Below are positions 1 to 8,026 of a stretch of DNA of 26,465 nucleotides, piece by piece (the stretch's first letter is position 1; every line of letters starts with the position of its first letter). The DNA lies in contig CAYFJO010000120.1 in assembly GCA_964343305.1 (NCBI GenBank), positions 1 through 26,465 of the forward strand. The letters run 5' to 3'. Source of the DNA: CAYFJO01 sp964343305 (GTDB taxonomy: Bacteria; Planctomycetota; Planctomycetia; Pirellulales; Pirellulaceae). A program made the translations under genes and the position numbers. The notes beneath the pieces were generated by a model, which made no database searches, was not told the DNA's origin, and worked only from the letters and a program-made list of their open reading frames with translations.

Positions 1-323
1 ACGCCGACGTGCAGGAACGAGTTGAAATCGAATTCGCCCTTGCCGTGATGAACGGTCGTGTCGAAGATCGCGCCGGAACATGGATGCGTCATGCCCAGAA
101 ATTCTTGCATGACTTTGGTCGTACAGCCGATTTTGGAACCGACGACCTTGCCATGTCCACGTTCGGTCAACCGCGCGTGCACGGCGTCTTGGATCGCCAT
201 GGCGTCGGTGACATCGTGCGGCTGACACTTCGCCGGAAGATGGCCGATGGCCGCGGGCGGTTGTAATCGGCCTTTTACAATCTCTGTTGCGGCGCGTTTT
301 ATGGACGTTTCGGATAACGGCAT
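1..323 (-). CDS. 2-keto-4-pentenoate hydratase / 2-oxo-3-hexenedioate decarboxylase family protein (MhpD-like), 5' part only
   Basis: The gene runs off the left edge, so only about 107 N-terminal residues are visible, starting at the ATG whose complement is at 321-323. The stretch VVGSKIGCTT, followed by a Gln-Glu-x-x-Gly-x-x-x-Pro pattern and SGAIFD, matches the first conserved block of the fumarylacetoacetase-fold hydratase/decarboxylase family. Members act on 2-keto-enoic acids in aromatic meta-cleavage pathways, but here the substrate cannot be told. The metal-binding residues lie further downstream and are not in the window. It sits 58 nt downstream of the EF-hand gene on the same strand, so co-transcription is possible. 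No clear Shine-Dalgarno sequence is visible. The family call is fairly secure and the exact reaction is not. Confidence 0.75.
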   Translation of the reverse strand, partial: MPLSETSIKRAATEIVKGRLQPPAAIGHLPAKCQPHDVTDAMAIQDAVHARLTERGHGKVVGSKIGCTTKVMQEFLGMTHPCSGAIFDTTVHHGKGEFDFNSFLHVG

Positions 324-381
324 CGTGTGTGTGCTGGGGCTTGATTCGCTTGATCGCAGGCTCCGATCGTCGCGAATCCGG

Positions 382-1503
382 TTATTTCGACTTCACCCCC
401 GACCGCGGATGTTGGCTGGCTGTTTCCCAGGCGACTTCCCGGAGAATTCGGTCGAGCTTTTCGTCCTTGAAGATTCCGGTCTTGAGGTCCATCGGGTTTT
501 CGCCGTAGAGGCAGGCATAGTAAATGTATCCTTGCAGCGTGGCGACGACCCCGGTGGGATGGATCTTGTCGCGATAGAGTCCGGCTCGCTGTCCTTCCTT
601 CTTTTCCTTCTGACCGATCAGAACGGTATCGACGCCTGGCAGTTCGTTGTTGCTCACGCGGCGGACGAGTTCGGTCATCGCGAGCCCCGCGGGCAAGATG
701 TGAACTCGGCCCGGGTACTTTTTGTTGAGCTGTGCGATAACCGCGTTGATGGACTGGCTGGAGACGTCCATCGCGGCTTCGAATTCTTCGAGGCTGAACT
801 CCACGTTCGGCTCGCCCTTTGGATCGGCAAGCCATGGCCACAGGTCCTGGATGTAAAACTTGATGTCCGGATTGTGCTTCATCGCGAACTCGATCCAGCG
901 CTGGTAGTCTTCGACGTCGCAACCAACGCTTGTGCCGTCCCACGTGACGAGATGGCCAAACGTCATCACGTCGATCTTTCCGGTCGCGAGCGCGGGTTTG
1001 GCTTGCTGCCGATCTTCCTCGTACGACCATTGAGCCTTTGCCGCTCCGCCACCGCCGCCGTGAAACTGCATCAGGTGCGTGTGATTTTCGTAGCCGGCCG
1101 ATCGCGAAATCGCGATGCAGGGTTCGATGGCCGGAATGACGCAACTGTGGCCGATCGATACGACCCAAAGTCCGTCGCCCGTCTTATCGCGGCCATCGAA
1201 GTCCGTCGCATTGAGCAGCATTTTTTGACGAGGTTGTCGATTGCCCTTGCGGGCCGCGTCTGCTTGTCGACGTTTGACATAGGCGATCGCCTCAGCGACA
1301 GTGACCTTGTCATCTTTGTCGGCATCCAGCGCGGCGAGAAATCGACCGGCTTCCTTGGCGCTAAGAGTTCCATCGCTATCGTGGTCGAGTTTTTTGAACC
1401 AGCCAGGCGGCTGAGCATCGGTTGGCGCGTCCTCGGCGGTAGCCGGGACACATCCCATTGAAAGCGTTGCGCAAAAAAGCGAAAACGTGATGCAGCATTT
1501 CAT
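382..1503 (-). CDS. Secreted EF-hand domain protein with a C-terminal domain of unknown fold (373 aa)
   Basis: The N-terminus is hydrophobic and ends in ATA|ED around residue 23, typical of a signal peptidase I site. A Cys at residue 18 does not fit a good lipobox. Two calcium-binding EF-hand loops follow, DHDSDGTLSAKE (residues 40-51) and DADKDDKVTVAE (60-71). The remaining 270 residues start with VVSIGHSC (114-121), which resembles the first block of an SGNH-like hydrolase. They also contain an HGGGGG run (148-153), an Asp-Leu-Trp-Pro-Trp segment (220-224) and a late DKIHPTG motif, which could supply the Asp/His of an esterase triad. The hydrolase idea is inference; the secreted EF-hand architecture is read directly. 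It is transcribed divergently from the nitrilase gene across about 150 nt. Confidence 0.8.
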   Translation of the reverse strand: MKCCITFSLFCATLSMGCVPATAEDAPTDAQPPGWFKKLDHDSDGTLSAKEAGRFLAALDADKDDKVTVAEAIAYVKRRQADAARKGNRQPRQKMLLNATDFDGRDKTGDGLWVVSIGHSCVIPAIEPCIAISRSAGYENHTHLMQFHGGGGGAAKAQWSYEEDRQQAKPALATGKIDVMTFGHLVTWDGTSVGCDVEDYQRWIEFAMKHNPDIKFYIQDLWPWLADPKGEPNVEFSLEEFEAAMDVSSQSINAVIAQLNKKYPGRVHILPAGLAMTELVRRVSNNELPGVDTVLIGQKEKKEGQRAGLYRDKIHPTGVVATLQGYIYYACLYGENPMDLKTGIFKDEKLDRILREVAWETASQHPRSGVKSK

Positions 1504-1651
1504 GTGATTGCGTCCAATAAGTTTAGGTCAATTGTCTGACGAGTGACAACAGTCTAACATGACTTTCGACTTTCTTCCCATCGCACATTTGTTCGTCGAT
1601 CAACCACGGCAAATCGACGAAAAGCACATCAAGTTCGTACCGGTTTCGTAA

Positions 1652-2452
1652 ATGTTCAAATTAGCTTTGGCACAAATGCACGTCGAAGGTGGCGACAAGG
1701 AACAAAACTTGTGCCGAGCGGAAACGATGATTGCCGAAGCCGCGTCCCGCGGCGCGAGCTGTGTCGTTTTGCCGGAAGCGATGAATCTTGGCTGGGCGCA
1801 TCCTTCGAATCGAACTTGGGCGGACGCAATTCCGTCTGGCGAAACCTGTGAACGACTATCCGTCGCTGCATCTCAAAATCGAGTACACGTCTGTTCGGGG
1901 CTGGTCGAAAAAGCTGGCGATCAAGTCTTCAATTCGGCAGTGCTCATTGATCCGAACGGAGGTGTCGTCTTAACTCACCGTAAACTAAACGAATTGGAAA
2001 TCGGTCACGAGTTTTACTCGCACGGTGATCGATTGAACGTCTGCGAAACGGCGTTCGGCACCGTAGGAATTATGATTTGCGCCGATGCATTCGCAAAGGG
2101 CGAGGTGATCAGCCGCGCGCTCGGTTGCATGGGAGCGGACATCATCCTTTCACCGTGTGCCTGGGCAGTGCCGGCGGACTACGATGATGCAAGTGAGCCT
2201 TACGGTCAACTTTGGCGCAGTGCTTACCAAAGCGTCGCCCGCGAGTATTCGATGTGGATTGCGGGCGTCAGCAGCGTCGGTCCGATCAACGCTGGTCCCT
2301 GGCAGGGCAGGAATTGTATTGGATGCTCGCTAGTGATCGATGCCGACGGACGAGAAGTCCTGCAAGGCCCGTACGGCGTCGGCGCCGAAACGACTCTTTA
2401 TGTTGATATCGAGTTTGAGATTGGCAAAGCGCGATACAGCTATCATCCGTAA
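1652..2452 (+). CDS. Carbon-nitrogen hydrolase (nitrilase superfamily), 266 aa
   Basis: The full nitrilase-superfamily triad is visible: Glu42 in VVLPEAMN, Lys111 in HRKLNELE and Cys143 in GIMICADAF. The N-terminus MFKLALAQMHV is the usual first beta-strand of the family, so the ATG at 1652 is well supported although no strong ribosome binding site precedes it. The length suits single-domain omega-amidase, carbamoylase or aliphatic amidase branches. These enzymes hydrolyse non-peptide C-N bonds of amides or carbamoyl groups in the cytoplasm. No signal peptide is present. The substrate cannot be read from sequence. It stands alone: divergent from the EF-hand gene and convergent with the LVIVD gene. 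Confidence 0.9.
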   Translation: MFKLALAQMHVEGGDKEQNLCRAETMIAEAASRGASCVVLPEAMNLGWAHPSNRTWADAIPSGETCERLSVAASQNRVHVCSGLVEKAGDQVFNSAVLIDPNGGVVLTHRKLNELEIGHEFYSHGDRLNVCETAFGTVGIMICADAFAKGEVISRALGCMGADIILSPCAWAVPADYDDASEPYGQLWRSAYQSVAREYSMWIAGVSSVGPINAGPWQGRNCIGCSLVIDADGREVLQGPYGVGAETTLYVDIEFEIGKARYSYHP

Positions 2453-2479
2453 CCGGGTCAAACACCGGGGCGTGGTTCA

Positions 2480-2601
2480 AAAAAAGGGGCGAACACGAGA
2501 TGCTCACACACTGCGTCGGTCAATTCGTCCGATTTCCAACCGCCCGCTTTCAGCGTCCACAGCGCGTAACCTGCTCGCATGTGACGACCGCTATGGCTCA
2601 C
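2480..2601 (-). pseudogene. Possible degraded coding fragment between convergent genes
   Basis: On the minus strand, from the CAT at 2578-2580, one frame reads MRAGYALWTLKAGGWKSDEL and then TDAVCEHLV before it becomes unlike any protein I know. This looks like a piece of the secreted prenyltransferase/squalene-oxidase-repeat or related alpha-helical proteins of planctomycetes, which carry a similar YALW-x5-GGWxxD pattern from memory. It lies directly behind the stop codon of the LVIVD gene in a different frame and has no good start signal. It may equally be chance. Confidence is low. Confidence 0.25.
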
Positions 2602-5600
2602 TGATCAAACACCAACAATCCGTGATAGCCACCTGGAATAACTAACGTGCCGTTGTGCACGACACATCTCGATGGGTTGCCAGGAAGCTCAAACTGATCG
2701 ATCAAATTCGGTTTCTTCAGATCAGAGATGTCTGCGATTGTCACAATGCCCGTGCGTCGGTTAACCGCGTACAGTCGGTTGTCTGCGATCGTGGGTTTAC
2801 CAAGGTGCTTGCGGGACGAACCGATCTTGTATAGCGGTAATTCGCTTAGCTCGCGGCGTTCGTTTCGGTCAAGCAAAAGGTAGCCACCCCTCGTCGTGGC
2901 CAAAGTCCTTCCTGCGTGTGCAATCAGGCCATTGCCGGAACCGATTCTTCCAGGGAAGTTATCACCTGTGTAGCGTGGCCGACCATCGGCTTTCAGGTCG
3001 TACCAGTGCAAACCTGATACGTGCCAGAATGCACATGCGTAGCGCTCCTCAATCAACCCTCGCATCAATTGATCGCCGTACAACAATCCGAGATGTTGAT
3101 CTTCCATGACTCTTTGCAAAGAGGCGGGATTTGACGTGTCGACGATCTGAATCTTGTGCACACCGACTTGCACCAGTACATACTTCCCGTCTCCTGGGAC
3201 TTCGACGTGCCTGATCGTGTTGTTCGGCACGCGGTATCGTCCGATCTCTTTCAACTCGTCGGACGAAAGCTCGTAAATGCCCAAACCCGCCGAACCCTCG
3301 GCAGCGAAAATGCGTTCGCCAGCGATACAGACGTCGGTAACACGATCGGTCGCTTCGATGCGCGAGAGAGTTTCGAAACGCGGGTTGATCTTCAGCACGT
3401 GCACTCCCGACGTGCCGCACGCGACAATCGCCCTATCGCCAAGCAAGTTCACACCATAAATCTGACCATCCGTGCGATATGCCCGATAAGGTGCATTGGT
3501 TTCAGCGGGGCGCTTTGCAGGGATAGTCGCGGCTCGCTTGTTTTCGGCAACCGGCACCTGCGCGATATCCGCAGCGGCAAGCACATGAAGGTCGCTCGCT
3601 CCACCAGCGACGTAGATATGATCGCGGCCAGGTACCAGCCCACCGACGAAACTCGGCAACGGCTCACCTTCCTTTTGCGGTGGCGTCCAGTGTCCGGCGA
3701 ATTTAGGTTGATGTGGGTTTTGAACGTTCAACACGAAGACGCCATTGTGTGTATCGCAAACGAAGGCGTGTCCATTGGCGATCGTGACGTCCCACATGTC
3801 GTGACGGATGTTGTACAACGCGGGAAACTTCACTCGTGTAAGGGGCTTGGGTTTTGATGGATCCGTGACGTCGAGTATTTCCAAACCATGTCCGCGTCCG
3901 TATCCAGGGTCGCCAGGTTTGGCGCGCGGCCGCTCGCGCGAATGATGACCAGTTGCGACGTAAAGAAAGTTGCCGCGAATGTCCACGCCGTCGGCATATC
4001 CATCCAGTGGCGTTCGCGACACGATTCGAGGTTTCCATGGGTTGCGAACATCGACAGTAACGACTTCCAACGTGCCCCACACGCCGGCGTACAAAAAGCC
4101 GTTTCGCTCGACTACCGATTGCGCTTCGCCAGTACGCACCGTGCTAAGGTGACGTGGCAACTTCGGATCGGACACATCGATCAGTTCCACGCCGAAGGAG
4201 CGGCAGGCCACGAACAGTACGTTGCCCGATTTGCAAATTCCTGTCGCGAACTCAACTGTGTCGTAGCGACTCACCAACCGTGGATGTGCCACGTCACTGA
4301 CGTCAACGATCAACAAGCCATCCTCACGCGAGGTGATGTATGCGAAGCCACCTTCAACCACGATTTGCCGTACTCGCCCCAGCCCGCTGAGCTTCCCAAT
4401 CGGACGTGGCTTGCCGGGCTCCGCGACGTCCAACACGTGAAGCGTACGGCTGCCGATCGCAAAGGCCGTCGTTCCATCAATCGTCACGTCCATCGTCGGA
4501 CCGATCCCGACATTGAAAGTGTTTTCCAAGGGCATTCCAAATCTGTTCGATCTAGTAAACAGATTCGGATGCCTGTGATAATACGCGTAGGCATGAAGCG
4601 CCACTGTTGTGAAGAGGTAGTGGGTTTCGGCAGCCGAAATCTCCTGCAAATCGAAAGTCGTGAGCATCTTCCAGATCGTTGGCAAGTCGCGTCGAATCAG
4701 TTCTTCACGTTCGCTCATCAACACCAGGTGATAGCCGCCAAGCGGAAAACGCACATGGGCCAGCGCGGTTAACCCGCCTTTTTCATCAAGCATCTCCGGT
4801 CGGAATAGGCCCCATGCCGACTTCGCACCCTTCAACTCGGCTCCACCCCAGTGGTATTTCTTGGCCAACTCCGCCCAACGCTCCTCGCTATGGAACTTTC
4901 TGTAAAACGGACCAGGAAACTCACGATCGAGTTGCATCTGAGCGCTTTGCGCTAGCAGATCGCTGACGACTTTACGTTTGTCCGGATCCTCAAGGAAATG
5001 CAAATATGCGTTAAGGCGGAAACCATTTTGATTGGCGTAGATCGGATGCCCATTAAGCTCAACGTGATCACCAGCGTGCAGCCTCTGCCATCGCAGACCG
5101 TCGCGTTCAGCGAGGAATTGGTCATGCAACTTCAACCAGTGTTCATCGCCCGTTCCTTTGTACAGCGCGTACACGGTTGGAACGAGAATCGACACATGAT
5201 TGTTGCGAAAACCTTTCCAAGAGAATCCGACGTGCGACTCCGTCACACCGTCTGCCGCCTTGATGGAGAAGTCATGCTTCTCTAGTCGTCGTCCGATCGC
5301 ACCCAGTTTTTGTGCGATCCACTTTTTGTCGTCATCGGATGCAAGATCGCTGGTGGCATATCGGGCCAGCGCGATGATGTAGGTCGTGTGTTGGTCCATC
5401 GACGAATCGTCATAGTACGCCGACGAATCATCAGGATGTGGCCCGCGCGGCACGAGCCCCTCAACCGGACAAATTCCGCCAATGAACTTCAATGCCGAGA
5501 ATAGTTCCTCGGCCTTGCGTCGCAGAAACGGATCAGGAGCCGCGTCGCGCGCATCAAGTAGTGCAACCAAAGTGTGTCCACAATGCAAAGCGGTGTCCGC

Positions 5601-5864
5601 AATTCGTGATCCATATCCCCACGGCTTTGGCTTTCTCGCCTTTATTTCCGCGGGCGTCGTCCAGCTTTCTTTCGTCGACAGCTTGGCGCCATACAAAACG
5701 AACGTTTTCGCGTGCTGAAACTGCTCAAAGTATTTTTCGGCCAGTTCAAAGGTGCGAGTTTTGAGTTCGCCGAGCGTGAACGTCGCGTCTGTCGCACGGG
5801 TCGTATTGCCTGTCAGTGCGACCAAGAACAAAAGCAACAGACATTTCTTCAAGCAAGTTAGCAT
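2598..5864 (-). CDS. Large secreted LVIVD-repeat beta-propeller protein with an N-terminal helical domain (1088 aa)
   Basis: Residues 1-24 form a clear signal peptide (basic start, LLLLFLVAL core, end TTRA). Residues of about 30-440 are rich in helix-forming pairs of aromatic and charged residues and may form an alpha/alpha toroid. From about residue 452 to the C-terminus there are many repeats of the LVIVD type, such as LLIVDVSDVAHPRLVSRY, VELIDVSDPKLPRHLSTV and LEILDVTDPSKPKPL, each preceded by a strand like GNVLFVACRSFG. The roughly 640-residue repeat region is long enough for two seven- to eight-bladed propellers. LVIVD proteins are exported and of unknown function, possibly binding or adhesive. 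The last blade is followed at once by the stop. The gene appears monocistronic and converges on the nitrilase. Confidence 0.85.
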   Translation of the reverse strand: MLTCLKKCLLLLFLVALTGNTTRATDATFTLGELKTRTFELAEKYFEQFQHAKTFVLYGAKLSTKESWTTPAEIKARKPKPWGYGSRIADTALHCGHTLVALLDARDAAPDPFLRRKAEELFSALKFIGGICPVEGLVPRGPHPDDSSAYYDDSSMDQHTTYIIALARYATSDLASDDDKKWIAQKLGAIGRRLEKHDFSIKAADGVTESHVGFSWKGFRNNHVSILVPTVYALYKGTGDEHWLKLHDQFLAERDGLRWQRLHAGDHVELNGHPIYANQNGFRLNAYLHFLEDPDKRKVVSDLLAQSAQMQLDREFPGPFYRKFHSEERWAELAKKYHWGGAELKGAKSAWGLFRPEMLDEKGGLTALAHVRFPLGGYHLVLMSEREELIRRDLPTIWKMLTTFDLQEISAAETHYLFTTVALHAYAYYHRHPNLFTRSNRFGMPLENTFNVGIGPTMDVTIDGTTAFAIGSRTLHVLDVAEPGKPRPIGKLSGLGRVRQIVVEGGFAYITSREDGLLIVDVSDVAHPRLVSRYDTVEFATGICKSGNVLFVACRSFGVELIDVSDPKLPRHLSTVRTGEAQSVVERNGFLYAGVWGTLEVVTVDVRNPWKPRIVSRTPLDGYADGVDIRGNFLYVATGHHSRERPRAKPGDPGYGRGHGLEILDVTDPSKPKPLTRVKFPALYNIRHDMWDVTIANGHAFVCDTHNGVFVLNVQNPHQPKFAGHWTPPQKEGEPLPSFVGGLVPGRDHIYVAGGASDLHVLAAADIAQVPVAENKRAATIPAKRPAETNAPYRAYRTDGQIYGVNLLGDRAIVACGTSGVHVLKINPRFETLSRIEATDRVTDVCIAGERIFAAEGSAGLGIYELSSDELKEIGRYRVPNNTIRHVEVPGDGKYVLVQVGVHKIQIVDTSNPASLQRVMEDQHLGLLYGDQLMRGLIEERYACAFWHVSGLHWYDLKADGRPRYTGDNFPGRIGSGNGLIAHAGRTLATTRGGYLLLDRNERRELSELPLYKIGSSRKHLGKPTIADNRLYAVNRRTGIVTIADISDLKKPNLIDQFELPGNPSRCVVHNGTLVIPGGYHGLLVFDQ

Positions 5865-5939
5865 GGTGATGATGTGGCACTACCGATCGGTTTTCGCCTT
5901 GGCTTCAGTCTTGAATGCATAGACACGGTCAAAATAGTC

Positions 5940-6127
5940 GGGGCGGAATAAGGGGGAATAAGGGACATTCTGTTTTTTCATCAAAAGAAATTGCGCTCTC
6001 CGGAATGTCAACAAGTATCGCCAAGAAGGCATCCAAGGTTGTTGTCAACCACGTCGAACTCGTGGGGCGCTGGTGATGACCCGGGAAGTCGTCCAGCAGG
6101 CTCAGCAACTGCTCGAGCAAGGCCACT
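5940..6127 (+). mobile_element. Probable remnant of a transposable element: leader plus start of a helix-turn-helix transposase-like ORF
   Basis: A purine-rich leader containing GGGGGAATAAGGGACATTCT is followed at 6076 by an ATG opening the frame MTREVVQQAQQLLEQGHSNR. This has the look of the N-terminal helix-turn-helix of transposases and related DNA-binding proteins. The homology ends at about 6127, where the end of the neighbouring minus-strand small gene begins. The rest of the reading frame is antisense to that gene and carries no transposase motif. No terminal inverted repeats or target duplication were found by eye. The leader motif is one I associate from memory with transposase-adjacent DNA, so this remains an inference. 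Confidence 0.35.
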
Positions 6128-6286
6128 CTAATCGTCAGGTTTCTCTTCCAGTCGTGCGAGGCGCTCTTCGATTTGGGCCAGTTTGTCCAAAATTAACGCA
6201 TGGACGTAGACAGCGTCCATTCCGACGGGGCTGTCCTTGCTGGCGATTTGGTCGATGATGGATTGGAGTTCTTCGCGCGGTTTCAT
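6128..6286 (-). CDS. Small charged coiled-coil protein (52 aa) translationally coupled to the permease
   Basis: The ATG at 6286-6284 overlaps the TGA of the upstream permease (6285-6283) as ATGA. An AAGGAA Shine-Dalgarno sequence lies about 7 nt in front of it. The product begins MKPREELQSIIDQIASKDS and ends AQIEERLARLEEKPDD, with no membrane segment. The end of the protein shows regular spacing of Leu/Ile and charged residues, typical of a short coiled coil. An in-frame ATG further upstream (6334) lies inside the permease gene and is less likely. The function is unknown; the overlap suggests a stoichiometric or regulatory partner of the permease. The 3' end abuts the probable transposon remnant, so the original C-terminus could have been altered. 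Confidence 0.65.
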   Translation of the reverse strand: MKPREELQSIIDQIASKDSPVGMDAVYVHALILDKLAQIEERLARLEEKPDD

Positions 6287-7830
6287 ATTTCGTTTCCTTG
6301 TGTGGGTGGGCTGTTGTCCTGCCGGCTTGACCATTGGTAGGCAAAGTAGACAGGCAGACCCAGCAAGATTAAAACGAGCCCCGTGCGTGATTCAAGTGGT
6401 TGTTCGCTGTAAATCTGATACAAAAACCACACGTAGACTCCGATGAACAAGGCAGGCACGACGGGGTAGCCCCAAGTTCGATAAGGCCGATCAAGATCAG
6501 GCCGACGAACCCGCAAGATGAAAACCGCCGCGACGGCCAGCGCGTAGAAGATGCTTGCGGCGAAAATCACCAGGTTGGTTAGCAAATCAAAGATTGTATC
6601 CTTTTGTAAGCTCGCCGTGATCTTCTCGAAGAGCGGCCAGGCGATCGCTTTGGCATCGATATGTTGGACGAAGTGCTTCGCCGCGGCGGCAGTAACGACA
6701 AACAGAATTGCGATCAACGCAGAAGCTGCGATGGCAACGGCTGGCGTGCGATAATGCTCGTGTACATGACCCAGGCCGCGAAAAAACACACCGTCACGCC
6801 CCATCGCGAACGGGATTCGTGGCGCCTGCAACAGATTCGTGTTGATCGCGCCGAACGTGCTGCACATGATCATCCCTGCGACAAGCGCCACACCCATCGG
6901 GCCGATCATCCGTTTGAACATGTTCGCCCCGACCGTTTCTCGTTCGATGACACTTTTTGTTGTGTCTGCGTTGGCGACGCCCACTTCGCGGATCTCGTCC
7001 ATCGTCAGCACGCTGTGGTAGGCAAAGTTTGTCGCCACGTAAAGCACAATCAAGATTCCTATGCCACCGAACAACGCGATGGGGATGTTGCGTTGCGGAT
7101 TGTTTATTTCTTCGGCCAGTGGGGTCACACCATGCCAACCGTTGTAGGCCCACATGACTGCAAGCAAGATCACTCCTAGACGCGCGCCGAAGTCCTTTTC
7201 CGCCGGATCGACGGTCGTCGTGAGGTTGGCTGCGTCAAACGCTTGCTGGACGAACGGCCATAGAATGAATGGCGAGGTTGCGACCAGGACCAGCGCGCCG
7301 GCTTTGATGATCGTCGTAAAGTTTTGCAATCGTCCACCCCAAACCACACCGATGATATTCACCCAGGCCATCCCGATGATCAACACGGCGACCATCAAGA
7401 GTTGGCCCAAGGTTGGTACATCCCATCCCAGCACGTAGACCACTTGTCCAACGAAAACCACGGACAACGCCGCGATCGAACCGGGCAATCGTATCAGGAA
7501 ATCCGTCCAGCCAAACAGAAACGCGACGGGCCGCCCGTAAGCTTCGCGCAGATAAACATACAGCCCGCCAGCTCGCGGCAACATTGTCGCCAGTTCGGCA
7601 AAACAAAGCGCGCCCAAGATACAAAGCACGCCACCCAACACCCAGACAGATATGATCAGTCCAAATTCCCCGCCATCCCGGGCAATCGTCCCCGGCTTCA
7701 AAAAGATGCCCGAACCAATCACATTGCCCACGACGACCGCCATCGCTGTCCACGGTCCAAGTGCCCGTAGCAACGTGGCCGGCGCTTGTTTGCCGGAATC
7801 AGGTTTTGTCGACTCGCTCAATCGATTCAT
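6283..7830 (-). CDS. APC superfamily amino acid permease (515 aa)
   Basis: The TM1 signature GNVIGSGIF (residues 35-43) is the hallmark of the amino acid/polyamine/organocation superfamily. A GGLYVYLREAYG segment after TM2 and FGWTDFLIRLPGS in the next loop resemble the LAT/eukaryotic-type branch. About 12 hydrophobic segments are spread over the length, which is typical for the family. One loop near residues 380-415 (AAKHFVQHIDAKAIAWPLFEKITASLQKDTIF) is longer and more polar than usual. The protein is expected to move an amino acid across the inner membrane by exchange or symport; the substrate is not readable. The upstream leader carries a perfect hairpin at 7852-7870. The small gene downstream overlaps the stop codon. 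Confidence 0.88.
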   Translation of the reverse strand: MNRLSESTKPDSGKQAPATLLRALGPWTAMAVVVGNVIGSGIFLKPGTIARDGGEFGLIISVWVLGGVLCILGALCFAELATMLPRAGGLYVYLREAYGRPVAFLFGWTDFLIRLPGSIAALSVVFVGQVVYVLGWDVPTLGQLLMVAVLIIGMAWVNIIGVVWGGRLQNFTTIIKAGALVLVATSPFILWPFVQQAFDAANLTTTVDPAEKDFGARLGVILLAVMWAYNGWHGVTPLAEEINNPQRNIPIALFGGIGILIVLYVATNFAYHSVLTMDEIREVGVANADTTKSVIERETVGANMFKRMIGPMGVALVAGMIMCSTFGAINTNLLQAPRIPFAMGRDGVFFRGLGHVHEHYRTPAVAIAASALIAILFVVTAAAAKHFVQHIDAKAIAWPLFEKITASLQKDTIFDLLTNLVIFAASIFYALAVAAVFILRVRRPDLDRPYRTWGYPVVPALFIGVYVWFLYQIYSEQPLESRTGLVLILLGLPVYFAYQWSSRQDNSPPTQGNEI

Positions 7831-7851
7831 ACTCCGTTTCGCTTATGTGGC

Positions 7852-7870
7852 CATCACGCTCTGCGTGATG
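7852..7870. repeat. Perfect 8-bp hairpin in the permease leader
   Basis: CATCACGC and GCGTGATG pair perfectly around a TCT loop. The palindrome lies 22 nt upstream of the permease start and has no T-tract, so it is not a typical terminator. It may be a small dispersed palindrome or an operator or leader structure. Confidence 0.5.
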
Positions 7871-8015
7871 AGACCGGACGCCTACGGTGGTTGCAATTCT
7901 AAACGTTTGTTTCCGTCCATGCGCGTATGCGAAATACGTGTTTTTGACGATCGTCGCGTGAAAGCCAGTTTCCGATCCGTTATGTTTATGTCACCGTCAG
8001 TGTGAAAATAACAAT

Positions 8016-8020
8016 AAGGA
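8016..8020 (+). promoter_or_regulatory. Ribosome binding site that fixes a GTG start
   Basis: AAGGA ends 6 nt before the GTG at 8027. No in-frame ATG is positioned better, and the residues after the GTG (SQESNPYESP) match N-terminal tags of planctomycete proteins, so GTG is the likely initiator. Confidence 0.7.
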
Positions 8021-8026
8021 ATCGTT

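Noticed and set aside
247..1461. A 404-codon plus-strand open frame
   Set aside because: It is antisense to the EF-hand gene, which has a signal peptide and two EF-hand loops. The plus-strand product has no recognisable domain.
3156..4772. Long plus-strand open frames of 233 and 294 codons
   Set aside because: They are antisense to the LVIVD repeats. The repeated nature of the real gene keeps stops away in this frame.
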